Under the pieces are notes generated by a model. The model was not told the origin of the DNA and searched no databases. It saw only the letters and a list, made by a program, of their open reading frames with translations. Both the position numbers and the translations under genes were made by a program. Positions 1 through 9,000 of a stretch of DNA of 64,000 bases are shown piece after piece. The first letter of the stretch is position 1; each line of letters begins with the position of its first letter. This DNA is from Paramagnetospirillum magnetotacticum MS-1 (GTDB lineage: Bacteria; Pseudomonadota; Alphaproteobacteria; Rhodospirillales; Magnetospirillaceae). Location: NCBI RefSeq assembly GCF_000829825.1, contig NZ_JXSL01000022.1, forward strand, positions 1 to 64,000, written 5' to 3'.

Positions 1-340
1 TGATGGCCGGGCCGTAATACTCCACCAGCACCGTGCTGGGATGGTCCGCCGTCGCCTCCTGGACGATCCGCGCCCACAGGGCATGCCCGGCATCCATCAC
101 CGGCGCCAGCATGGCGGCGGCGCAGGACGGGATGTGCCCGACCGGCGCCAGTGCCGACCACAGGGCGACGGCGTTGTTGTCGTGGGGATTGTCCGGCTCG
201 CGGATGGACATCAGGATGTCGCCATAGCCAGCCCCGTCCATGTGGGCGCCGGGATAGTAGAAGGCCCCGGCCACCCGATCCGCAGCCATGGAAGCGGTGG
301 GCCGGGCTTCCAACCAGGCCCGGCCCTCGGCGATAGCCAT
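1..340 (-). CDS. HIRAN-domain protein, clipped by left window edge
   Basis: A minus-strand frame is open from an ATG at 340 (or a second ATG at 289) to the window edge. The translation contains a clear HIRAN signature: GDILMSIREPDNPHDNNAVA, then a VGHIP motif and an alanine-rich helix (CAAAMLAPVMDAGHALWARI). HIRAN domains are small DNA-binding modules found in HLTF/Rad5-type proteins and, in bacteria, often alone or in phage and plasmid genes, where they are thought to recognise damaged or branched DNA. The start at 340 overlaps the preceding P-loop gene by about 130 bases, a long overlap. The start at 289 reduces this to about 80. What follows the HIRAN domain lies outside the window, so the full architecture is unknown. 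Confidence 0.7.
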   Translation of the reverse strand, partial: MAIAEGRAWLEARPTASMAADRVAGAFYYPGAHMDGAGYGDILMSIREPDNPHDNNAVALWSALAPVGHIPSCAAAMLAPVMDAGHALWARIVQEATADHPSTVLVEYYGPAI

Positions 341-1665
341 CTCCCGCTCCAGCCGTTCGTGGGCACTCCTGCTGCAGCCTTGTCATCGGCCAGGCCGGTG
401 TTGTCATTGGCCCCCGGCAGGGGTGTCATGACTTCCAGCACGAACTCCGCCATGGCGTTGTTCTGGATGTCGCGGACGCCGGAGATCAGCTCCCGCTTGC
501 TCGGGCGGTGGCCGATCTTGGCCTGGAAGACCTCGGCCTTGACGATGACCGCCTCCAGCTTGCTCAGGTTGTATCCGTCCAGCAGGCGCCGCGCGTCGCT
601 CAGGTGCAGCACCGCCACCCGCATGGCCCAGCCCACGTCCTCGGCGTCGATCCGAGCGTCCCCCTTGCCCAGCAGGACGTGGTAGATGGCGGCATATTTG
701 AAGACCCGCCACATGACGCGCCGGAAGAAGCTGGCGGGGATGGAATGGTGCTGCTCGAAATGATGGCGGAAGCCAGCTTCGAATTCCGCCTCGGCCTCGG
801 GCGTCACCGTGTAGAGGGGATGGAGCGGTAGGGCGGCGATATTCTCCCATGCCGCCTGCAGCGGGGCCAGGTTGCCGGCCTCCTCGACACGGTAGATCGG
901 GAAGCGATGGGGCGGACGGGCTGGATCCGCTTCGCCGATGACAATGCCGAACCTTTGCATGAAGCCGTCCAGCATGCTCTCGGCCGAGACGATGGTGGTG
1001 AAGGTCTCGAACACCGTGGTGCCAAGGATGACCAAGGCCGGTTCCTCGACCTCAATGGAGCCCTTGGCGGTGCGCCGGGCCAACGGCTTGCCGTCATGGG
1101 CGCGCAGCAGGTATTCCCGCATCTCCTCGGCGTAGGACTGGGTCTCGATCCGCCGCAAGAACTGGCCCCATTCATCCTGCAGCCACAGGCCGCGATTGTG
1201 CGCGGCCAACTCCTCGATGAAGCGTGCGGAGGTGGTGGTCTCGGGGAACAGCCGAACCGGCATGACGCGAGCCAGCATCGAGGCGGTCTTGGTCTTGCCC
1301 GCCCCGCTGGGGGCCAGAAGGGTCGACCACAGATCCGGCTTCAGCCTGGTGCCCGCCACCTCGATCTCCACTCCCCGATCCAGCAGGTAGGCCGCCATGA
1401 AGTGCAGCACCATGAAGGCGGGCAGTTCCAGGGGGAAGTCCGTGGTCCGTTCGAACAGGCTGACCGCCCGGTCCAGCAGGCTCCCTGGCGGCATGATGGT
1501 AAGACCCCGCCAGGTGGTCGAGGGCGTCTTGGCGGCCAGCAGGCCGCGAAGGGCTTCGGTCTGCTCAGCCCCCAATCGCCTCTCGCCGATCAGGTCCAGC
1601 AGGCTCAATTGCACCGGCTTGACGGTAGACGGCGTCCGCTTCCTCGCTCGAAGTATCTTCGGCAT
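211..1665 (-). CDS. DUF3987-like P-loop ATPase of mobile-element type
   Basis: A 484-residue protein is read from the ATG at 1665, which has a strong purine-rich ribosome site (GGGAGGGAGAG) just upstream. A longer in-frame extension to 1914 lacks such a site. A Walker A motif, APSGAGKT, lies near residues 118-125, and a Walker-B-like WLQDEWG stretch near 161-167. The middle (residues about 205-260) reads like the DUF3987 family of plasmid, phage and integrative-element proteins, some linked to primase/helicase functions. The biochemical role is not known. The C-terminal 50 residues are proline- and tryptophan-rich and overlap the HIRAN gene in another frame, so the true C-terminus may be shorter or frameshifted. 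The neighbours suggest accessory DNA. Confidence 0.65.
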   Translation of the reverse strand: MPKILRARKRTPSTVKPVQLSLLDLIGERRLGAEQTEALRGLLAAKTPSTTWRGLTIMPPGSLLDRAVSLFERTTDFPLELPAFMVLHFMAAYLLDRGVEIEVAGTRLKPDLWSTLLAPSGAGKTKTASMLARVMPVRLFPETTTSARFIEELAAHNRGLWLQDEWGQFLRRIETQSYAEEMREYLLRAHDGKPLARRTAKGSIEVEEPALVILGTTVFETFTTIVSAESMLDGFMQRFGIVIGEADPARPPHRFPIYRVEEAGNLAPLQAAWENIAALPLHPLYTVTPEAEAEFEAGFRHHFEQHHSIPASFFRRVMWRVFKYAAIYHVLLGKGDARIDAEDVGWAMRVAVLHLSDARRLLDGYNLSKLEAVIVKAEVFQAKIGHRPSKRELISGVRDIQNNAMAEFVLEVMTPLPGANDNTGLADDKAAAGVPTNGWSGRWLSPRAGPGWKPGPPLPWLRIGWPGPSTIPAPTWTGLAMATS

Positions 1666-2197
1666 GGTTCTCTCCCTCCCTGGGGCGGACGGTCTTGCCC
1701 GCTGGTGTCGACCTATGCCCCCGTCGGCGGGTATCAAGTCGGGAGGGAAGATTTTTTGCTGCCGCCGTGGCCCCCCTACCGTCAGCGCCAGCGGATTGGG
1801 CGAAACCCTAGGCACACCGCGCCTCACGGGGCGATTTTGGGCCGTCTGCAGTGCGTCTACAGCCCATCGGCACTTGGGTGCGGTGGGGAACCGGCCGGAC
1901 GCAGCGACCGCCAAGAGTCAGGCGGAGGCTGGCCCGTTATCCACGGCCTCAACGAGGGCAGATGTCCGGCGGGGGCGATCTGATCGCCCCTCCGGTTCAA
2001 CAATAAACGCGAACAGCGGTTCCTTCCCTCTTTGGGGTCCAGGGCTCTCCCTGGCATACGGTCGGCATTCGCGAAGAGAATCCCGACGGCGTAGGTGCCG
2101 CCTTTTAGGCGAGCTGGCTCTTTTTTGCCTTTTCCCCATTGACCTTCCCTTTTTTCGCTCGATGTCGACGGCGGGGCGATTTCGCAGGGAGGGCGTC
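1666..2197. other. Gene-poor spacer between divergent accessory genes
   Basis: No convincing coding frame was found in this 532-base stretch. It separates the DUF3987-like gene (leftward) from the coiled-coil gene (rightward), so it should hold both promoters. A 19-base near-palindrome, GGGGCGATCTGATCGCCCC, sits at 1972-1990 and could be an operator. Several short T-runs lie at 2130-2155. I could not assign a promoter with confidence. Confidence 0.4.
1972..1990. promoter_or_regulatory. Perfect 9-bp dyad, possible operator
   Basis: GGGGCGATC and GATCGCCCC flank a single central T. The dyad lies in the divergent spacer between the two accessory genes, a usual place for a repressor site. No regulator gene is visible nearby, so the role is a guess. 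Confidence 0.25.
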
Positions 2198-3017
2198 ATG
2201 GCGGACAACGACAACAATGGCGGAGGCGGCGGTCCTATGTGCATCCTTCGCCATGGGCGGAAGTCACATACGTGGGGGGAGCTTCGACAGGCTACGCAGC
2301 ACACCGTCCGGGATCCGGCCGTAAGCTGGTTGGGAGGCCGCCCGCGATCTCCGCCTCAAGGCCGAACAGGATGCCATCCGGGCACAGATCGAGCGGCAGG
2401 GGGCCGAATACGCCACCCTGCTGGCCCGGAAGGCGCAGCAGGCCGCCGAGGAATCCCGCAAGGCCACCATCGTCGCCAGGACGGAGGTCGAGGAATCACG
2501 GCGCCGAGCGGTCCAGGCCGAACAGGATCAGCTTGCCCTGCTCGCCAATGTCAAAGGCGAACGGGATACGGTCGAGGATGACAAAAGGGCCTTTGGCATT
2601 TTCGTGAAGGCCCATGGCATCGAGAGGGAGTTCGACCAATGGCGGGCCGACACCAAGGCCGTCGCCGCCCTGCGACAAAACAAGGGGCCGGAGTGGGGCC
2701 AGTATGAAAAATCATTGGCGGCCTATGCCACCGACCTCAATCAATACGGCACCCTGCGCGATATCATCGTCCGCCGGGCGGATCGGCATCTGCGCTTCCT
2801 GCTGGAGGTTGGTGCCATGGCCCTGGGGCATTCCTCGATCATCCGCAATCCTGCCCGCCTGGTCACCGATGGCATTGCCGCCTGGCTGCGGCTCGTCGGC
2901 GGGAATGATCTTGTCCAGCGGCACCGCACCGTCGTCGGCTGGATGCGGGAGATCTGGGCCGCCGTGGTCGATGCTGCCATCGAGGAGCCGCAGCGGAACA
3001 GGGGGCGAGAGCGGTGA
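2198..3017 (+). pseudogene. Frameshifted coiled-coil gene, unknown function
   Basis: The likely start is the ATG at 2198, preceded by AGGGAGGGC. It opens a glycine/asparagine-rich N-terminus (MADNDNNGGGGG) that reads about 40 residues in frame 2. From about 2325 to the stop at 3017 the coding signal continues in frame 3, with a long charged coiled coil (AARDLRLKAEQDAI, then LLARKAQQAAEESRKA) and a helical C-terminal domain. Frame 3 has no good start before 2604, and the coiled coil clearly extends upstream of that ATG. The simplest reading is one gene of about 270 codons with a +1 frame change near 2320-2335, around the sequence AGCTGGTTGGGAGG. This may be mutation, sequencing error or, less likely, programmed frameshifting. 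I do not recognise the family. Confidence 0.5.
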
Positions 3018-3112
3018 TAAAGGTCGCAGACTTTCCCAATGGCGGCTGTCGGTCGCATAGCCGTCAGACGCAACGTGGGGGCAATCGCCCGGACATGACC
3101 CGACGCGGCCAT

Positions 3113-6007
3113 TCAGTTGCTCGTCGCCCAGGTTCTCTCGGCAGTGGTGAACCAGTTTCCAAGGGATTCGAATGTCGTCACCGCGCACTCGGCGGCCTTC
3201 TGTTGCGCGGCGGGGTTTGCATCCAGCTGCTCGGCCATCCGGGTCTGGAACTGACGCCAGTGGGGGCCTGCACCGTCGCCATGGAAATTGTGGAATGAGG
3301 TCGCAAGCCCGGAAAGCACCCCCAGGCAATGACTGATCCGGCGCATGACCACCTGACCGCCCAAGGTCGCCCCCTCGAGAACATAGACCATGCCAAGCCC
3401 TTCTCCCCAGCTTTCCACCGTGGGAATCGCCGGACTGAGGGGCAGGGCTGCCACTTCCATATCGCTGAAGCCCAAGGCTACCAGATCATGCACCAGGGCT
3501 GGTAGCTTTGGCCGGATCCCCATGGTCTCGGCCAGATGGGGGAATTTGGCGTAGAGAAGCTCCTCGCTTGGCCGATAGAAGCCGTAGATGACGGCAAGGG
3601 CGTTGCGGTACTGCTGCGGTGTGACGCGCCCCTCGCTGAGCGGAAGCATCAGAGGATGGCGCTCGATTTCGGCATGAAGGTCGCGGGTCGCGTGCCGCAG
3701 TAGGGCCAGAGTGTCGACGCCCCGGAGGTTGCGTTCCGGTGCGGCTTGATGTTCCGCCTTTGCCGCTGCGGGAAGGGCGAACTGGACCGTCGTTCCCCGA
3801 TCCGCAATCGAGGTCAAAGAAATTCTTCCACCCAGCTGTTCGATGATCCGGTGGCACAGGGACAGGCCAAGGCCGATCCCCCTGCTTTGCTCGGCGGGAC
3901 GCAGGGTCTCGAACAGATTGAAGACGCGTTCGTGATATTCGGGCTCGATGCCGATTCCATTGTCGCCCACGGAGATCGTCCAAACGTCCTCGCAGCGCTC
4001 GGCCCAAATGTTCACTTCCGCTCCCCTGTCCGGGGATCGGAATTGCAGCGCGTTGTCGATCAGGCTTTGAAAGACGAACTGTATCCCCCGCTGATCGCCG
4101 AGAACCTCGGGCAGATCGCCCAGGACCCGAACCACCGCGCCCACGGACCGGATCTCCTCGTCCATCTGCGCAAGGACCGGCGCCAACGCATCGGCCAATT
4201 GCAGGGGCCTCGGCGCAATCTGGGAATGACCAAACTCGGAATAGGCCAGGAGCCCCTTGAGACGCAGATCCATACCCTCGGCGGTGTCGCGCATCTGTTC
4301 CAAGATGACCTCTCCACCCCCGTCGAGGTGATCGCGCAAATGGCGCCGGATCTGCTGACAACCGATCAGAATCCGCCTGGGGCTTTCGCGCAGGTGATGC
4401 GACGTCACCCAAAGAAACCGTTCGACCTCGCCGTTCAGAGTCTTGATCCGCCGGTTCTGCCGCAAGATCACCTTGGTCATGGCCGTCGCGAGCGCGCCAG
4501 CCACCTGGATCTCCCAGGAAAGCCAGCGTGCCGAATGGCCGTGCTTTTGCTCGACCCATCGTTCGAAGGAGCGGCGCGGCAGATAGGTGGTGCCAGTGCT
4601 GTCCATGGTCTTTTCCGGACGGCCGCCCCAATTAATCTCGCGGATCACTTCGGGACGGAACCACAGCAGCGCCTGGTCGCGATTGTCTCCAATGAAGGTC
4701 GCCAAAACGCCGCTGGCCTCCTTGGCGTGACTGGCGAAGGCCGGAAAGATCGAGGAGATACAATCGGTGGACACCACGGATCCAGCCGAATAGGCCCGCA
4801 GCCATTCCATCAGGCGCAACACGTCGTCGGGTGGCGGAGTTTGCCCGATCAGTCTGGTGGCGATTTCCCGGCGTTCGTTCAGGTAGACGATGGCGGCGCC
4901 GGTGCAGTTGGCAAACATGTCGGTCGCCACCAGGGGTGGCTCCGACATGGCGTCTACGAAGTCATCGGCTCCCGCCAGCTTACTGAGGAACTGGGCGTGG
5001 CGACTGCTGTGCTCCACCAGGGCCTCGGCCTCTCCATGCAGTGACAAGGCCATCAAACGCAGCGAGAAGGCACTTACCAGGCTCTCCACATGCTTGCGGG
5101 TGGTGAAGGGGGCCCTGTGGGATTGGCGATGATGTCCGACCACCAGCCCCCAAAGTGCGCCATCCTTGAGAATGGAGATGGTCATGGCGCCATCGACCCC
5201 GAGATTGCGCTGATACAGGTTATGGATCGGCGAAACGCTTCGGTAATGGCTGTATCCGATGTCGAACGGCTTGCCCGTGAAAGGATTGAAGTTCGGCACG
5301 ATGGCAACCGGATCGCAATCGCGGACCGGAACCCAGCGGGCGGTGACGTGCAGATAAAGCCGTCTCGCCTGGGACGGAATGTCCGAGGCCGGGAAATGCA
5401 GTCCCATCAGGGATTGCTCCCAAGTCTCGTCCAAACTTTCGGCGATCACATCTCCATGGCCCTCGTCATCGAACTGATAGAGGAGAACCCTCTCGAATCC
5501 GGTGGCATCGCGGACGGCCCAGACCAGCGCGTTGCCAAGCTCCGTCAGGGACCGCGCCGACTGGAACTGGCCCAGAACGTGGGCGGATTTGAGAGCCAGG
5601 ATCGATGCCTGCGGCACCGGGGATTCAGGGCAGTCCACCTCGAATTCCACGAAGATGACGTCATCGCCACGGAAGCAATGGATTTCCCGCCAGCCCAGAT
5701 CCGGAAGCTCCGCCATCACCGTGACTTCATGGTGCGATTCCGAGCGGATCAATTCACGGATGCCATCCATCACCGCAGGCGGCAGCCACTCGGCGACGGC
5801 CTCGCCATCAACGGAAGGACAGGCGTCCTTCAAATTCTCGCTGACCGCCAGTATCCCGAAACTGGGGATCGACAGGGCCAGGATCACGCCGTGGGGCTGA
5901 ATCGTTCCCGGTGCATGGATGGGTTCTCGCGAGCAAGCTTCGCCTGTCAACTTAATGGCTGTGGCAAGCCCCTTTTCACCTGTATTCAAGATGCCCTCGC
6001 TACGCAT
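3113..6007 (-). CDS. Bacteriophytochrome histidine kinase fused to heme oxygenase
   Basis: A 964-residue red/far-red light sensor. Residues 1-320 hold the PAS-GAF photosensory core, with the bilin-attachment Cys25 in an ACSREPIHAPG context, the IQPHG knot segment, and FPASDIPSQARRLY near 205-218. The PHY domain follows (about 330-510). The kinase core has a dimerisation helix with H537, the N-box (LIDNAL), DNGIGI and GIGLGLSL. After a short linker, residues about 765-960 form a heme oxygenase, with the likely heme-ligand His778 (RDLHAEIE) and the distal-helix motif YVLEGATLGGQV. Heme oxygenase makes biliverdin, the chromophore the same protein binds. The residue after the phospho-histidine is His rather than the usual Asp/Glu. 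The start ATG at 6007 overlaps the upstream kinase stop as TGATG, so translation is probably coupled. Confidence 0.93.
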   Translation of the reverse strand: MRSEGILNTGEKGLATAIKLTGEACSREPIHAPGTIQPHGVILALSIPSFGILAVSENLKDACPSVDGEAVAEWLPPAVMDGIRELIRSESHHEVTVMAELPDLGWREIHCFRGDDVIFVEFEVDCPESPVPQASILALKSAHVLGQFQSARSLTELGNALVWAVRDATGFERVLLYQFDDEGHGDVIAESLDETWEQSLMGLHFPASDIPSQARRLYLHVTARWVPVRDCDPVAIVPNFNPFTGKPFDIGYSHYRSVSPIHNLYQRNLGVDGAMTISILKDGALWGLVVGHHRQSHRAPFTTRKHVESLVSAFSLRLMALSLHGEAEALVEHSSRHAQFLSKLAGADDFVDAMSEPPLVATDMFANCTGAAIVYLNERREIATRLIGQTPPPDDVLRLMEWLRAYSAGSVVSTDCISSIFPAFASHAKEASGVLATFIGDNRDQALLWFRPEVIREINWGGRPEKTMDSTGTTYLPRRSFERWVEQKHGHSARWLSWEIQVAGALATAMTKVILRQNRRIKTLNGEVERFLWVTSHHLRESPRRILIGCQQIRRHLRDHLDGGGEVILEQMRDTAEGMDLRLKGLLAYSEFGHSQIAPRPLQLADALAPVLAQMDEEIRSVGAVVRVLGDLPEVLGDQRGIQFVFQSLIDNALQFRSPDRGAEVNIWAERCEDVWTISVGDNGIGIEPEYHERVFNLFETLRPAEQSRGIGLGLSLCHRIIEQLGGRISLTSIADRGTTVQFALPAAAKAEHQAAPERNLRGVDTLALLRHATRDLHAEIERHPLMLPLSEGRVTPQQYRNALAVIYGFYRPSEELLYAKFPHLAETMGIRPKLPALVHDLVALGFSDMEVAALPLSPAIPTVESWGEGLGMVYVLEGATLGGQVVMRRISHCLGVLSGLATSFHNFHGDGAGPHWRQFQTRMAEQLDANPAAQQKAAECAVTTFESLGNWFTTAERTWATSN

Positions 6008-9000
6008 CACCCTTCACCCTGATGCGGGGGGAACGTCATGAAGAAGGTACTACCAAGGCCCACTTCGGATTCAATCCAAATCTTACCGCCGTGATGTTCG
6101 ACGATCCTCTTGCAGATTGCCAAGCCGATTCCAGTGCCGTCGTATTCGTCCTGAGCCACTAGCCGCTGGAACACCATGAAGGCTCTTTCCCGATCTTCGG
6201 GAGCAATACCGATCCCGTTGTCCTTAACCCACAGGAGATAGTCACCCGCCTCCTCACGCCACCCAATTTCAATCTGTGGTGTCCGTTCTGATGGGATGTA
6301 TTTGATCGCGTTTCCGATCAGGTTTTGGAAAAGGCGCACCAGTTCGCCCGGATCGCCCATCACGCTGGGCAGCCCTTCGGTAGTAGAGACTTCGGCCTTA
6401 GAATCTCTGATATTCACTTCCAGATTGGCGAGGGCCTCACCGACAGCCTCTCGCAGATGGACTGTGACGGATCCCTTGCCCTTTCCGGTTCGGGAAAACT
6501 GGAGCAAATCATTAATAAGACGGTCCATGCGCTTGGCTCCGCCGACCGCATAGTCAATAAACTCTTTGATATCGCCTGTTAGCTCTGCCCCGAGTTTCCT
6601 CTCCACCAGCGTCAGATAACTGGTCACCATTCTCAAAGGCGCTCGGAGATCATGGGATGCTACATATGCGAACTGCTCCAACTCGGCATTGGTTGCCTTG
6701 AGCTGTTGTGATTGTGTCTCCAGCATCCGGTTGGCTTCGGCAATGCGCTGCTCCGCCTTGCGCCTGTAGGTGATGTCCTCCTTGACCGCCACATAGCGCG
6801 CAATGTTGCCGTCGTCGTCATAGATTGGAGAAATGGAGATCAACTCCCAATGCTGGGTTCCATCTTTCTTGCGGTTCAGAAGTTCTCCCGTCCAAATTTG
6901 ACCTGACGCAATGGCAGACCATAACCGCACGTATGTTTCCAGAGGGGTTTGTCCCGAGGACAGAAGCCGGTTGTTCTGTCCAATAACCTCCTCAGGGCGA
7001 TACCCGGTCACCGTACAGAATTGCTCGTTTACGAATTCTATGGTTCCTTCGGTATCGGTGATAACCACTGATACCGGGCTTTGCTCGACGACTTTCGACA
7101 TCATGCGCAACTGCATGGCGGCGTTGGCTTTGGCGGTCACATCGGAGCCGCTACCGCGATATCCTTTGAAGTGCCCGTCGTAATCAAACTGCGGTGAACC
7201 GCTGATGGAAATCCACTTCGCCGTTTCGTCGCCGGTCTTGATCCAGTAATGGAAATCGCGGAAAGGACGATGAGCGGTAAGGTCAGCGATATGGGCTTCC
7301 CATTTAGGGGATTCGACCTCATGGGTGTCCGACACAATATCCCATCGACGTTTTCCCAGGAGAGAATCCGAAGCAATGCCGATGATTGCGTCGAAAGAAT
7401 CTGAAAACCAACTGAACCCATGATTTTCGTCGGATTCCCATACCCAATCGGTGGTGCCCTCCACCAGAGATCGGAATCGCTCTTCGCTCTGCTCCAGTTT
7501 GGCAGCTGCCTGCTTCTGGGTGCTGATATCCTGGGCGACCCCGAGATAGCCGACAATCCGGTTATCCTCGGCATATACCGGGGTGGTAATTAGAGACACT
7601 GTCAGATGCCGTCCGTCGCTGCGAACATAGGTCCATTCACGCCGGTCATGCCCCTCTCGCCCCGCCTTTTCAACAAAGACGCGGAAACCGGAGATCGGAA
7701 TTCCCAATTCATCGGCCAGCTCTCGTCCTCTTGCCTCTACCTCTGCGGCCAAATGGAAGCGAGCCGGAGTCTCCTTATGAACCAATGACTGGGCCTCATA
7801 GCCCAGCATGTTCTCAGCGCCACGGTTAAATAGGGTGATGACGCCATCCGGATCGGTCGCGATGATCGCGACCTCGGAACATGCCGCCAGAATATCCTGG
7901 AGCTGACGGTTGAGCCGACGAATAGACTCTTCGGCTTCCATGGAGGTGGTGATGTCCTCCTTCACTGCCAAATAGTGGGAAATCCATCCCTCCGCGTTGA
8001 CGAGGGGGGAGATATGGGCGCGTTCCCAGTACATTTCCCCATTCTTGCGGACATTGTGGAACAGCCCTGACCACGGATGGCCTGCAGTGATTTGGTCCCA
8101 CATCGCCTTATACTCTTCATCGGTGGTCGCCCCCGATTTGAGAAACCTCGGATTTTGCCCAATGGCTTCCTCGGCGCTGTAGCCAGTCGTCCGGGTGAAT
8201 GCGGGGTTTACGTATTCGATCAGGCCATTCCGATCGGCGATAATCACTGACGCCGGGCTTTGCTCGATCGCCAAAAACAGTCGGTTGCGTTCTTCGGTGA
8301 TGCGACGGCGTTCGGTGACATCGTGGATCAGGGAATACAGCAGGGTTCGCCCGCCGACTTCCAGTGGTCCGGTATGGACCTCCACATCCCGGATTTCACC
8401 GGAAGCCAAGAGATGTTGGAAATTGAAATGAGAACGTTGTTCTCGTTTGGCATTCTCCATCTCATGAGCGATGAGGTCTGGGGAAAGCGTGTTGATTTGG
8501 CGGATGTTCATGGTCCGCAGGCGATCCATGTCCCAGCCATAGAAATCGGCGGCGGTGGGATTTGCATCAACGATGGTGCCATCGGCCGGATCGACCAGCA
8601 GCATAGCGACCTTCGACGCAGTGAACAGAGCATGATAGCGGCTCTCGCTCTCTTCCATTCTTACGAGGGCCTGTTTTAGTTCGGCTGTCCGCTCGAAAAC
8701 CTTCGCTTCCAGTCCTTCCTGTGCCTCTTGAATCCTGTCCATCATGACGTTAAATGACATGCTGAGATGGGCGATCTCGTCAGTGCCAGAGACGACAACA
8801 CGGTGATCGGACAGGCCTGATGAAATGACTTCGGAGGTAATTGTATTTAGAGATTGCAGAGAAGTCGTAAGCCTTACTCCTGCAATCCGACTGAGCCTCA
8901 ACACCAGAAGGAACGCTCCCATAGCCGCCAAGGCCAGTAGCAGGAATACCTGAGAACTGCCATGCCCCGCAGCATTTGGGGGTTCGCGCCAATCGATGTG

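Noticed and set aside
1666-2197. Short reading frames in the left spacer
   Set aside because: No ribosome site, poor composition and mutual overlap on both strands; none resembles a protein.
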